Below, one piece after another: positions 6,324 to 14,334 of a DNA stretch of 16,689 bases. The stretch comes from an uncultured Eubacteriales bacterium (GTDB lineage: Bacteria > Bacillota > Clostridia > Oscillospirales > Acutalibacteraceae), in NCBI GenBank assembly GCA_934486455.1, contig CAKSPR010000038.1, positions 1 to 16,689 of the forward strand, written 5' to 3'. The notes beneath the pieces are model-generated. The model saw only the letters and a list, made by a program, of their open reading frames with translations, made no database searches and was not told where the DNA came from. Numbering within the stretch: position 1 is the stretch's first letter; every line of letters begins with the position of its first letter. Both the position numbers and the translations under genes were made by a program.

Positions 6324-8507
6324 TTATTCTACAGTTTCAACGGTGTAGTTTTGCAGGTCTTCCTTTGTATATATTCCCACCGTGGTCTGGAGAATGAGAA
6401 GGGCGTCATCTGAGGTTATCTTGTCCTTGTTGCCGATGTCGGCGGCAAAGGCGGCCTTGGGGCTTAAGTCAAGTATACCGACTACCGACTGGAGGGTACA
6501 CAAAGCGTCGTTTGCAGAGATATTTCCGTCCAGATCGACATCGCCCTTCTGAGCCGAGATTATGTCGTTATATTCGGCAATTTTTTTATCAAGCCAGAGG
6601 CAGTAAGTTTCAAATTCGAAGGTTTGGACATTGATAAATTGCTCAGCCTCTTTTTTGGCTTGTATTGCATAATCAAGGTCTTTACCGGATTTTGCGGTTA
6701 TTTCCTCCATATAGTAAACGGCGAAGAAGAAATTCTCCACAGCTCTGGTTCGCTGTTCGTCATATTCCTTTGTTACAAGGGCCATGTCTTTAAAGTATAC
6801 AACACCCTTTTGCGCCTGGGCGATGTGGAGCAGGTTTACATCGTTAAGACCGTGCTCGCAGTCGCCCATGAGAGCCTTAGCTTCGATGTCGGAGATCCTT
6901 ATCTCTATCCTCTCCCATGAATCGGTTGCAGGATCGGCACTGCTGGCAAATTGCCATTCCATGTTGTTTTGTTCGTTTCCGTGGGAGATGTAAATGGTGT
7001 TAAATGTTTCGCATTTGAACAGCATTTCAAACTGATAGTAGTATCTGGTGTAGTCAAAGCTTCTGGTATAATCGGTGTCGCCGTATTTTTTCCCGACCCT
7101 TGCATAAAGGGTGTTTATAACTTGGTCTTTGCCGGGGTAGGAATCGGTGACCGTTTGGCCGTCGACCCACATTACACCGTCTTTCATTCCGTGTTTGTTT
7201 CCGTTAAAGTTAAAAACATCCTCGGTGTCCTTTTCGCAGGAGCAAAGTATGTTTGCATCGTCAACATAATAGCAAACAACATTATCGATATTGAATTCCA
7301 CGCTGATGCCATTCGAAAAATTAAACCAGGTGAAACGGAGGCGATGAATCTTGCTAATGTCGGCCGTAGCGACCGCTTTATATTGTTCGTCGAGATCGAT
7401 AATAAAATCGTTCCAGCCTTTATGAATATCACTTACATAAACGGGAATGTTGTAGCCGTCCTGTTCGATACCGCCGCCGGCTTCGGTGCGGGTTACGAGA
7501 TTTATCTGGAAAATATCATTCCAGCGCCTGTAGGCGGCCGCATAATCTATACTGCTCCAAAGGGAAAAACGGAGCTTGTTATATTTCGAAAGATCGGCGG
7601 GGTGATCTGGGTCGAAGTCGAGGAAGGCCATGGCTCCCACACCGGCGGGATGATCTTGAAAGGAGGTGCGGTTCTTCATGTGGACGCTGTCTCTGCCGGT
7701 GCCGTTGTCATGTTCCACGGCGATCTCGGTGCCTTCGGCTGTCCACCAGCCGTCGATAGAATCGCAGTCGGTAAGGTGAAGCTCTCCGTCCTTTTCATAG
7801 GGGCGGATATAATCGGTTATCTCTCCGCCGCCGGCCGTTTCGGAAATTGCCGTGGCAAGCCCCGTGACCATTTCATCAAATTTCTCGTCGTAAGTGGCAT
7901 TGTCGGAATCGTTGCTGATAAATCCAAGCTCGATGAGAGCGCCTGCAATGCCGTTTTCCCACGAGTTTCTGGTTATGCGAAGGCCGATGTCTCCCGCACT
8001 TGGATCGCCGTCGGCCTTGGTGCCGCGGTTTGCCCAGCCGGTTATGGCCTGGGTGTTTATCTGAAGGGTGTTTGCGAGTTTATATGCCGTCGAATCGGTG
8101 TTTTCTTTAAAGTGATAGTAGGTTTCAAGACCCGTTGCGGCGGGGTTGTCGGCGGAATTTCTGTGGAAGCTGATGACAAAATCGGCACCGTATTGCTTTG
8201 CCATGGGAACGCGATCGCCTAAATCGACATATACATCGGTTTTTCTCGAATATCCTACATCAAAGCCGGCCGCTTCGAGCTTTTCGCCCACGGCAAGGGT
8301 CACTCTGAGGTTGTCGTCAGCCTCGTGACGGTCGCCGTTCATGGCACCGGGGTCGCTTCCGCCGTGACCTGCGTCAAGCCAGATCTTGGGGAGAGCGGCG
8401 GTATCGTCGGCCGAGGCGATAATGCCGGAAAGCGGGAGCGCCGTTAAAACGACGCAGGCCGACAAGAGCAAGGCCGACAGTTTTTTGGTAAAGCGGTTGT
8501 TTTTCAT
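6324..8507 (-). CDS. Secreted N-acetylmuramoyl-L-alanine amidase (Amidase_3) with C-terminal dockerin
   Basis: The product is 727 residues. A signal peptide covers about 1-33 (ending near ASA). Residues 41-225 form a zinc amidase of the AmiC/CwlC type (Amidase_3), which cuts the bond between N-acetylmuramic acid and L-alanine in peptidoglycan. The expected ligands are visible: H48 in LDAGHGG, E62, H115 in SFHRN, and the catalytic E193 in ALIELGFISN. Two beta-sandwich-like regions follow (about 231-415 and 416-580); the first resembles the N-terminal module of the 3043-6020 paralogues. A helical linker spans about 582-650. A dockerin occupies 654-715 (DNA 6363-6548). Its first loop is canonical (D656, D658, D660, N662, D667). 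Its second is degenerate, with G692, K694 and K696 at usual ligand positions. AGGAGG precedes the ATG. The gene is monocistronic with its own promoter and terminator. Confidence 0.93.
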   Translation of the reverse strand: MKNNRFTKKLSALLLSACVVLTALPLSGIIASADDTAALPKIWLDAGHGGSDPGAMNGDRHEADDNLRVTLAVGEKLEAAGFDVGYSRKTDVYVDLGDRVPMAKQYGADFVISFHRNSADNPAATGLETYYHFKENTDSTAYKLANTLQINTQAITGWANRGTKADGDPSAGDIGLRITRNSWENGIAGALIELGFISNDSDNATYDEKFDEMVTGLATAISETAGGGEITDYIRPYEKDGELHLTDCDSIDGWWTAEGTEIAVEHDNGTGRDSVHMKNRTSFQDHPAGVGAMAFLDFDPDHPADLSKYNKLRFSLWSSIDYAAAYRRWNDIFQINLVTRTEAGGGIEQDGYNIPVYVSDIHKGWNDFIIDLDEQYKAVATADISKIHRLRFTWFNFSNGISVEFNIDNVVCYYVDDANILCSCEKDTEDVFNFNGNKHGMKDGVMWVDGQTVTDSYPGKDQVINTLYARVGKKYGDTDYTRSFDYTRYYYQFEMLFKCETFNTIYISHGNEQNNMEWQFASSADPATDSWERIEIRISDIEAKALMGDCEHGLNDVNLLHIAQAQKGVVYFKDMALVTKEYDEQRTRAVENFFFAVYYMEEITAKSGKDLDYAIQAKKEAEQFINVQTFEFETYCLWLDKKIAEYNDIISAQKGDVDLDGNISANDALCTLQSVVGILDLSPKAAFAADIGNKDKITSDDALLILQTTVGIYTKEDLQNYTVETVE

Positions 8508-8539
8508 AAGTTTTCCTCCTGTGGTTTTTCGGCATAAAG

Positions 8540-8560
8540 TTCATGCGTTTTAAGCATGAA
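8540..8560 (-). other. Small hairpin in the amidase 5' leader
   Basis: TTCATGC (8540-8546) and GCATGAA (8554-8560) form a 7-bp stem with a 7-base loop, between the predicted transcription start and the ribosome binding site. It may stabilise the mRNA; no regulatory class is recognised. Confidence 0.4.
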
Positions 8561-8588
8561 GCAAGGTGAATATCCTCAATTTTGCTTG

Positions 8589-8617
8589 ATTATACCATAC
8601 ATAAGGAAAAAATTCAA
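8589..8617 (-). promoter_or_regulatory. Promoter of the dockerin amidase gene
   Basis: On the minus strand TTGAAT (8612-8617) and a perfect TATAAT (8589-8594) are separated by 17 bases. Transcription would start near 8582, giving a leader of about 75 bases before ATG 8507. Confidence 0.85.
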
Positions 8618-8687
8618 TATAAATTTGCATTATTTTGTACTATATCAACAAATTCACCGAAAAAATCCCAAAAAGTCACAAAAGAAA

Positions 8688-8716
8688 AAACGGACGCGCT
8701 TTTTGCACATCCGTTT
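8688..8716 (-). terminator. Terminator of the acyltransferase-like gene
   Basis: Read on the minus strand, AAACGGA (8710-8716) pairs with TCCGTTT (8688-8694), with GC pairs inside the loop, followed directly by a run of Ts (TTTTTTCTTTT). It sits about 45 bases after the stop codon at 8763. Confidence 0.8.
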
Positions 8717-8762
8717 AATGCGGTGGTGGTTGCCGAATGGGTTTCGGTCTTTTGTTTTTTGC

Positions 8763-9725
8763 CTATATCTCGTCGGGAAGGTTTTCGGGCGGGAGCTCAA
8801 GAAGCTCGGGATGCTTTATGTACCGACGGAACTTTTTAATCGATGCGGCGTAATAATATCCGTCGCAAATGCGCTCGTCAAGTACAAACCGAAAGTTTAT
8901 TATCTTTCTTTGTCCCAAAGTTCCGTCGGGACGGACAAAGGGAATAAACTGCTTTTTACCCATTGCGATAAAGCAGGAGGTGGTTCCGAACTCGTAAAGA
9001 TGATGATATATCGAGTCGATACCGAGGCTCCCCACATCGGTGATGAAAACGCTGGAATGGAAGGGGCTGGCGTGGTATATCATCTTGGGCATGAGTCCCA
9101 CCTTATCCAGATTTCGGACGGCAAAAACCACAAAGCTTTTAAGCCAGGTGGGAATGTGGCTTAAAGCGCCGGCCACCCTGTCGGTGTTGTTGTTTTGCTT
9201 GGTCGCTTCCTCGATGCTTTCGGAAAGGGCGTCCTCAAATTTTCTGACCACATCATAAAGCGTGTCGGTCGGCTCAAATACCGGAAGTATCTCGGTTTCC
9301 TCACCGTCGTCGGTCATCGACCGCTTGATAGACATGGACAGGCGAATGTTGTTGTGGGCAAAAATCTTTTTCCCCGCGATAAAACGGTTAAGTCTCGGGC
9401 GTTCGGCAAAAAGGCGGACGGCGGCGGCGATGACAACATGTATTGTCCGAAGATTTGGAATTTCGCCCTCACGCTTTTTGTGAATATAGCGGTCAAGCTC
9501 TCCGACCCCTATGACCTCGTTAAAAAAAACCTGACTGTCGGTTCTTGTTCTCATAATATTGGGAACGATCCAGAACTGCGTGTCCAGCTTTCTAACGCGA
9601 TAACCGTCGTATCGGTCGCCGAAGCGGCGTTTGCGCTTTGGCTTTTCTGCAAGTGAAACCTTCGGAGCGTCGACCGATATTTCATCGGTTTTTGTCTCCT
9701 CAAAACCGTCGATTGTTTTGTTCAC
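8763..9725 (-). CDS. Stand-alone 2-oxoacid dehydrogenase E2-like acyltransferase
   Basis: The product (320 residues, GTG start preceded by GGAGG) consists essentially of the trimeric acyltransferase fold of E2 and chloramphenicol acetyltransferases. There is no lipoyl or E1/E3-binding domain, only a Lys/Arg-rich N-terminal stretch (about 28-45). Recognisable landmarks are GSLGIDSIYHHLYEFGTTSCFIAMG (232-256) and the active-site region DERICDG (283-289), followed by KKFRRYIKHPELLELP. In catalytic E2 proteins the motif is DHRxxDG, with His as the base; here that position is Glu284, while Asp288 is kept. Either the protein uses different chemistry, or it is a binding or scaffold protein, or this is a subfamily hallmark. 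No dehydrogenase E1 or E3 gene lies nearby, and the gene has its own promoter and terminator, so the acyl donor and acceptor cannot be deduced. Confidence 0.8.
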   Translation of the reverse strand: MNKTIDGFEETKTDEISVDAPKVSLAEKPKRKRRFGDRYDGYRVRKLDTQFWIVPNIMRTRTDSQVFFNEVIGVGELDRYIHKKREGEIPNLRTIHVVIAAAVRLFAERPRLNRFIAGKKIFAHNNIRLSMSIKRSMTDDGEETEILPVFEPTDTLYDVVRKFEDALSESIEEATKQNNNTDRVAGALSHIPTWLKSFVVFAVRNLDKVGLMPKMIYHASPFHSSVFITDVGSLGIDSIYHHLYEFGTTSCFIAMGKKQFIPFVRPDGTLGQRKIINFRFVLDERICDGYYYAASIKKFRRYIKHPELLELPPENLPDEI

Positions 9726-9765
9726 GATTACAGACCTCCTTTACGGCACATAATTCGACATGATG

Positions 9766-9794
9766 ATTATACATTAACCGAAAAAGAAATACAA
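9766..9794 (-). promoter_or_regulatory. Promoter of the acyltransferase-like gene
   Basis: On the minus strand TTGTAT (9789-9794) and a perfect TATAAT (9766-9771) are 17 bases apart, about 40 bases upstream of the GTG start. The stretch from 9795 to 9962 shows no other feature. Confidence 0.8.
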
Positions 9795-9962
9795 GTGTTT
9801 TTTGTCGGAAGAAAACGGCAGGGTAAGGAAAGAAAATTACAGGGCCGAGGGAAAATAGGCGCAGGTCCGGCAAGGAAGCGGGCTGATTTTTAAAAGGAGC
9901 GGGAAAGGGGCAAAAGCAGACCCGAAGGCATACAAAAAGCAAATCTCGGTGCGAAAAAAGAA

Positions 9963-9992
9963 AGGCGGCCGAGGGGAAAGCCCCGACCGCCT
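9963..9992 (-). terminator. Terminator of the Stn-like operon
   Basis: A GC-rich stem joins AGGCGG (9963-9968) and CCGCCT (9987-9992) and continues with GGG/CCC pairs around one mismatch and a bulge. On the minus strand it is followed by TTTCTTTTTTCGC. It lies 27 bases after the last gene of the operon. Confidence 0.75.
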
Positions 9993-10018
9993 GACGGATT
10001 GTTAATTTCTTGAAGCGC

Positions 10019-12058
10019 CTACTGTTTTTCGATTATTTTAAGGGCGCCGGTGGGACAGCCTTCGGCACATTTTTTGCAGGAAGCGCAGATTTCTATGGTT
10101 TTGGGATTGTTAAACTCGGGCTTGATAACGGTGGTGAATCCGCGTCCGACAAGTCCGAGAATACCCTGCTTCGCCACCTCGTCGCAAATTCTCACGCAAA
10201 GTCCGCAAAGAATGCATTTTCCCTGATTGCGCTCGATAATGTTAAGACGGTGCTCCACAAAACAGGGGTGCTTTTCTTCACCCAGCCTTGCGGGGTTTAG
10301 GGGATAATCGTTTGCATATTTGATGAGCTTGCAGTGACCGTAATCGTGACAGCCGCATTCGAGACAGCGCCTTGCTTCCTCACGCGCCTGCCCGTCGGAA
10401 AATCCGAGAGCCACCTCGCCGAAGTCGTTTTTGCGCTCGTTTGCGGGTCTTGTGGGCATTTTCGCGCGGGGAGCCTTTTTATATTCCGAAAAATCGATGT
10501 CCTCGGCCTTGCGCTCGGAAACGAAGGGCTTTTTGTAATAAACATCAACACCGTGAAGGAAAGCGTCGCAAATTTCCGCGCACCGCCCCGCTTCTCCGAT
10601 GGCGTCTATGGCAATAAAGGCGCCCTTGTTTGTGGCGTCGCCCACGGCAAAAACTCCGTCGAGATTGGTCTTATATGTGCCTTCGTCGGCGGCAATGTTG
10701 CCTCTGGCGTTCTTTTCGATTTCGTCAAAGCCTTCGGCGCTTATGCGCTGGCCGAGAGCCGAGATGACCGAGTCGACGCTTATCTGTTCAAACTTGCCTT
10801 CAACCGCAACAGGGGAGCGGCGTCCGCTTTCGTCGGGCTCGCCCAGCTCCATGACCTGAAGCTTGATGCCGGTAACACGGCCGTTTTCGCCCAAAATGGT
10901 ATCGGGATTTGTGAGAAATTTAAATTCCACGCCCTCTTCCATTGCTTCCTCGATTTCAATGTCCTCGGCAGGCATTTCGGCACGGGTGCGGCGGTATACA
11001 ACATACACCTTTTCGGCGCCCAGACGAACGGCCGTGCGGCAGGCGTCCATTGCGGTGTTTCCTCCGCCGATCACAGCCACGCTTTTGCCGATTTCGGGAG
11101 CCTTTTTAAGGGCTACCGCTTCAAGGAAATCAATTCCTCCGTAAACTCCCGAAAGGTCTGCTCCACCGCATCTGAGTCCCATGCTCTTCCAGGCTCCGAT
11201 GGCAACGATAAGGGCGTCGTGCTGCGATTTTATATCGTCAAAGCTTGCGTCATTTCCGATTTTAAAGTTGTTTTTAAATTCCACGCCGAGAGAGGCAATG
11301 TCGGCAATCTCCTCGTCGAGAACTGCCTTGGGAAGGCGGTATTCGGGAATTCCGTAGCGGAGCATTCCGCCCATTTTGGGCATCATGTCGTAAACCGTGA
11401 CCTTGTGTCCTTTAAGGGCAAGGAAATATGCGGCGGTAAGTCCTCCGGGACCTCCTCCGATAATTCCCACCGTCTTTCCCGTGGGGGCACTTATCTCTGG
11501 GACAAAGCGGTCGTCTGAATTCTTGTTTTTGTCGGCCGCAAAGGCTTTAAGCGAGCAAATCGAAATGGGCTGCTCGACATTTTTTCTGCGGCAGGCCGTC
11601 TCACAGGGGTGGGGGCATACCCTGCCGACAGAGCGGGGAAGGGGTATTTTTTCCTTTATTACCTCAACGGCCTTTTTGTCGTTGCCGAGGGCTATTTGTT
11701 TGACATATTCCTGGCAATCGGTGTGGGCAGGGCAGTTGAGAGAACAGGGGCCCACGCAATCGCCCTCATGATCGCTCATAAGCAGCTCAAGGGCTATTTT
11801 GCGGGACTGGTCGACCCGCTTCGAGTGGGTGTGAATGACCATTCCCTCGCTGACCTTTGCCGAGCATGCGCGCAGCAGCTTCGGAATTCCCTCGGCCTCC
11901 ACAACGCACAGCCCGCAGGCGCCGTATACCTTGACCGTCTCGTTCTGACAAAGGGTGGGAATTTCTATTCCGGCGTCGGCCGCCGCCTTTAAAACGGTCT
12001 GGCCTTCCTTTGCACAAACGGCCTTTCCGTCGATAACAATGTTAATGATCTTTTCCAT
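10019..12058 (-). CDS. stnC: NuoG/GltD-like Fe-S flavoprotein, StnC-type transhydrogenase subunit
   Basis: The product is 679 residues. Domains in order: a plant-type [2Fe-2S] ferredoxin (C37, C48, C51, C65); a NuoG-like DHEGDC segment (H97, C101) merging into a GltD-type Cys-rich region (C105, C109, C115, C148, C152, C156); an FAD-binding GIIGGGPGGLTAA motif (198-210); an NAD(P)H-binding GGGNTAMDAC (331-340) with the YRR (355-357) that often favours NADPH; the GVFAVGD motif (468-474); a Cys cluster (C565, C568, C570, C576); and a two-cluster ferredoxin (C615, C618, C621, C625; C658, C661, C664, C668). A NuoG-like plus GltD-like fusion is the known make-up of StnC, which handles NADP(H) in Stn transhydrogenases. 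The start at 12058 has GGAGGT at good spacing; an upstream in-frame ATG at 12124 lies inside the preceding gene. The gap to the nuoF-like gene is 14 bases. A generic glutamate-synthase-like reductase is the alternative. Confidence 0.88.
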   Translation of the reverse strand: MEKIINIVIDGKAVCAKEGQTVLKAAADAGIEIPTLCQNETVKVYGACGLCVVEAEGIPKLLRACSAKVSEGMVIHTHSKRVDQSRKIALELLMSDHEGDCVGPCSLNCPAHTDCQEYVKQIALGNDKKAVEVIKEKIPLPRSVGRVCPHPCETACRRKNVEQPISICSLKAFAADKNKNSDDRFVPEISAPTGKTVGIIGGGPGGLTAAYFLALKGHKVTVYDMMPKMGGMLRYGIPEYRLPKAVLDEEIADIASLGVEFKNNFKIGNDASFDDIKSQHDALIVAIGAWKSMGLRCGGADLSGVYGGIDFLEAVALKKAPEIGKSVAVIGGGNTAMDACRTAVRLGAEKVYVVYRRTRAEMPAEDIEIEEAMEEGVEFKFLTNPDTILGENGRVTGIKLQVMELGEPDESGRRSPVAVEGKFEQISVDSVISALGQRISAEGFDEIEKNARGNIAADEGTYKTNLDGVFAVGDATNKGAFIAIDAIGEAGRCAEICDAFLHGVDVYYKKPFVSERKAEDIDFSEYKKAPRAKMPTRPANERKNDFGEVALGFSDGQAREEARRCLECGCHDYGHCKLIKYANDYPLNPARLGEEKHPCFVEHRLNIIERNQGKCILCGLCVRICDEVAKQGILGLVGRGFTTVIKPEFNNPKTIEICASCKKCAEGCPTGALKIIEKQ

Positions 12059-12072
12059 TTTTCCCACCTCCG

Positions 12073-13809
12073 TTATTGTGCAAAAACCGCGCCGAAACGA
12101 CAGGCGGTCAGGCAGTTGCCGCATTTAATGCAAAGCTCTGTGTTTATTTCATACGGGTTTTTAAGCTGCCCCGAAATGGCGCCCACAGGACATTTTTTGG
12201 CGCAAAGGGAACAGCCGCGGCATTTTTCGCTGTCGATAGAGTAGGTTATAAGCTCGGCACATTCCTTTGCGGGACATTTTTTGTCAATAATGTGGGCGTC
12301 GTATTCGTTTTTAAAGTATTTGAGCGTGGTGAGAACGGGGTTCGGCGCAGTCTGGCCGAGGCCGCAAAGAGCGCCGTCCTTAACGGCATAGCAAAGCTCT
12401 TCAAGAAGCTCCGCGTCGCCTTCTTTTCCCTCGCCGTTTACGATTCGGGTGAGCACGCCGAGCATTCTCTTTGTGCCGAGGCGGCAGTGAACGCACTTTC
12501 CGCAGGATTCCTTGGCCGTAAAGTCGAGGAAGAATTTTGCCATTCCAACCATGCAGGTGCTTTCGTCCATAACCACCATTCCGCCCGAGCCCATTATCGC
12601 TCCGGTGGCCGAAAGGGCTTTATAGTCGATAACCGTGTCAAGCAGCTCCTTGGGAATACATCCGCCCGAAGGGCCGCCCATCTGCACGGCCTTAAATTCC
12701 TTACCGTCTCTTATTCCGCCGCCTATGTCGAAGATTACATCCCTAAGGGTTTTACCCATTGGGATTTCCACAAGGCCGCCCCGCTTTATCTTTCCTGTCA
12801 GGGCAAAGACCTTGGTGCCCTTGCTGGTCTGGGTGCCCATTGCGGCAAATTTCTCGCCGCCGTTTTTGATTATCCAGGGGACATTGGCGAAGGTCTCGAC
12901 GTTATTGATGTTGGAGGGGAGATTGTTATATCCGCACTGAGCCGGGAAGGGGGGCTTGAGACGGGGCATGCCGCGTTTTCCCTCCAAAGACTCGATAAGA
13001 GCAGTCTCCTCGCCGCACACAAATGCGCCCGCACCGGCCTTTATGCGTATTGTACAGCTGAAATCGCTGCCGAAAATGTTTTTGCCGAGCATTCCCTTTT
13101 CGGCGGCCTGCTTAATGGCCTCCTCAAGGCGCACGATAGCGAGCGGGTATTCCGCACGGACATATACGACACACTCGTCGGCACCGATAGCGTATGCTCC
13201 GATGAGCATACCCTCAATAAGATTGTGGGGGTCGCTTTCGATTACGGCACGGTCCATAAAAGCGCCGGGATCGCCCTCGTCGGCGTTGCATATGAGGTAT
13301 TTTTTATCCGAAACCGACTGTCTCGCCGCGTTCCATTTAAACCAGGTGGGAAATCCCGCACCGCCGCGTCCCGCAAGGCCGGAGACCTTTATGATGTCGA
13401 TGACCTGCTCGGGAGAAAGCTCGCACACCGCCTTTTTAACGGCCTCATATCCGCCGACGGCAATGTATTCGTCGATGCTTGTGGGGTCGATTATGCCGCA
13501 GTTGCGCAGTGCAATGCGGGTCTGTCCGTCGAGAAAGGCCTCGTCCTCGGGAGATATTTCAAGATCGTTCAGACTTTCGAGATTGTCCGAATTAACGGCG
13601 CTTGCGATTTTCTCGGCATCGTCGGCTTTAACCCTTACAAGGCGTTTTTTTAGTGTCTTTCCGTCGTAGATGTCAACGATGGGCTCGGCAAAGCACATGC
13701 CGATGCAGCCCGTGGTATGTACGTTGTCGCAAAGCTCTTTAAGGCGGGAATAGACCCCGCCGGCGCCCGCCGCGATACCGCAGCTTCCCTGTCCGACCGC
13801 TATCCTCAT
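12073..13809 (-). CDS. nuoF: NuoF/HydB-like FMN and Fe-S subunit (StnB-type)
   Basis: The product is 578 residues. An N-terminal thioredoxin-like [2Fe-2S] domain (C10, C35, C39) is followed by the NuoF core. That core has GRGGAGFPTWFKW (147-159) for FMN, NADEGDPGAFMDR (175-187) and GAFVCGEETALIESLEG (261-277) for NADH, then an SLBB-like region. The NuoF-type [4Fe-4S] site is C436, C439, C442 and C482. The C-terminal ferredoxin has two clusters (C530, C533, C536, C540; C560, C563, C566, C570). This layout is that of HydB and StnB, the subunits that oxidise or reduce NAD(H) and, with the NuoE-like partner, form the bifurcating core. Only one cysteine (C10) remains in the first half of the N-terminal [2Fe-2S] motif, where relatives usually have two. 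The ATG overlaps the upstream stop (ATGA), so translation is coupled. Confidence 0.93.
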   Translation of the reverse strand: MRIAVGQGSCGIAAGAGGVYSRLKELCDNVHTTGCIGMCFAEPIVDIYDGKTLKKRLVRVKADDAEKIASAVNSDNLESLNDLEISPEDEAFLDGQTRIALRNCGIIDPTSIDEYIAVGGYEAVKKAVCELSPEQVIDIIKVSGLAGRGGAGFPTWFKWNAARQSVSDKKYLICNADEGDPGAFMDRAVIESDPHNLIEGMLIGAYAIGADECVVYVRAEYPLAIVRLEEAIKQAAEKGMLGKNIFGSDFSCTIRIKAGAGAFVCGEETALIESLEGKRGMPRLKPPFPAQCGYNNLPSNINNVETFANVPWIIKNGGEKFAAMGTQTSKGTKVFALTGKIKRGGLVEIPMGKTLRDVIFDIGGGIRDGKEFKAVQMGGPSGGCIPKELLDTVIDYKALSATGAIMGSGGMVVMDESTCMVGMAKFFLDFTAKESCGKCVHCRLGTKRMLGVLTRIVNGEGKEGDAELLEELCYAVKDGALCGLGQTAPNPVLTTLKYFKNEYDAHIIDKKCPAKECAELITYSIDSEKCRGCSLCAKKCPVGAISGQLKNPYEINTELCIKCGNCLTACRFGAVFAQ

Positions 13810-14294
13810 TTTTCACCGCCCCTTTCTCTTAAATCCTTTATGATGCCGACCGCCTTTTCGGGGGTGAGATTTCCGAAGGTCTCTTCGTTTATCATCATGA
13901 CCGGCGAAAGGGAGCAGCATCCGAGACATGCGACGTTTTTAAGGGTGAAAAGACCGTCGTCGGTGGTCTCGCCGTCCTTTATCTTCAGCTCCTCGCAAAG
14001 AGCCGATTCGATGCGGTCGGCGCCGTTGACATGGCAGGCCGTTCCCTTACACAGCATGATGAGATACCTGCCTATGGGCTTTAATCTGAACTGGGTGTAG
14101 AATGTGGCCACTCCCATGACCTTAGCGGGGGTGGTGCCGGTTTTTTCGGCTATTTTATAAATGACATCGGTTGGCAGATAACCGTATATTTCCTGACCCT
14201 TTTGCAGAATGGTGATGAGATTTCCGGAAGAATTACCGTATTTTTCGAGTACAGGGTCGATCAGCGAAAGATCGCTTGGTTTACAGTTGCACAT
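13806..14294 (-). CDS. nuoE: NuoE/HydC-like [2Fe-2S] subunit (StnA-type)
   Basis: The product is 162 residues, the full length usual for this family of thioredoxin-like ferredoxins. The N-terminal helical part (about 10-65) ends with the family motif VMGVATFYTQF. The [2Fe-2S] ligands are C82 and C87 (LCKGTAC) plus C123 and C127 (CLGCC). In HydABC- and Stn-type complexes this subunit passes electrons to or from the flavin of the NuoF-like partner. AGGAGG lies six bases before the ATG. It is the first gene of a three-gene operon, overlaps the nuoF-like gene by four bases, and is preceded by a clear promoter and a structured leader. The subunit alone cannot distinguish Stn, Hyd and formate dehydrogenase complexes; the third gene makes Stn the best fit. 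Confidence 0.93.
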   Translation of the reverse strand: MCNCKPSDLSLIDPVLEKYGNSSGNLITILQKGQEIYGYLPTDVIYKIAEKTGTTPAKVMGVATFYTQFRLKPIGRYLIMLCKGTACHVNGADRIESALCEELKIKDGETTDDGLFTLKNVACLGCCSLSPVMMINEETFGNLTPEKAVGIIKDLRERGGEK

Positions 14295-14334
14295 AACCGT
14301 CCTCCTAACGCCGAACCGTAAGCTTGCGACAGGC

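Noticed and set aside
6951..8222. A 423-codon open frame on the plus strand, opposite the amidase
   Set aside because: It lies wholly antisense to a gene with clear catalytic motifs. Its product has no recognisable domain and is explained by the codon bias of the real gene.
8556..9164. A 202-codon plus-strand frame starting in the amidase promoter region
   Set aside because: It runs across the amidase promoter and the acyltransferase terminator and is antisense to the acyltransferase; codon use is poor at the start.
12059..12124. Upstream in-frame ATG for the StnC-like gene, adding 22 residues
   Set aside because: It lies inside the preceding gene and has no good ribosome binding site, whereas ATG 12058 has GGAGGT at proper distance and starts exactly at the ferredoxin fold.
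10334..13653. Long plus-strand open frames (394 and 525 codons) opposite the StnC- and NuoF-like genes
   Set aside because: Antisense shadows: the minus-strand proteins have complete Fe-S and nucleotide-binding motifs and proper ribosome binding sites.
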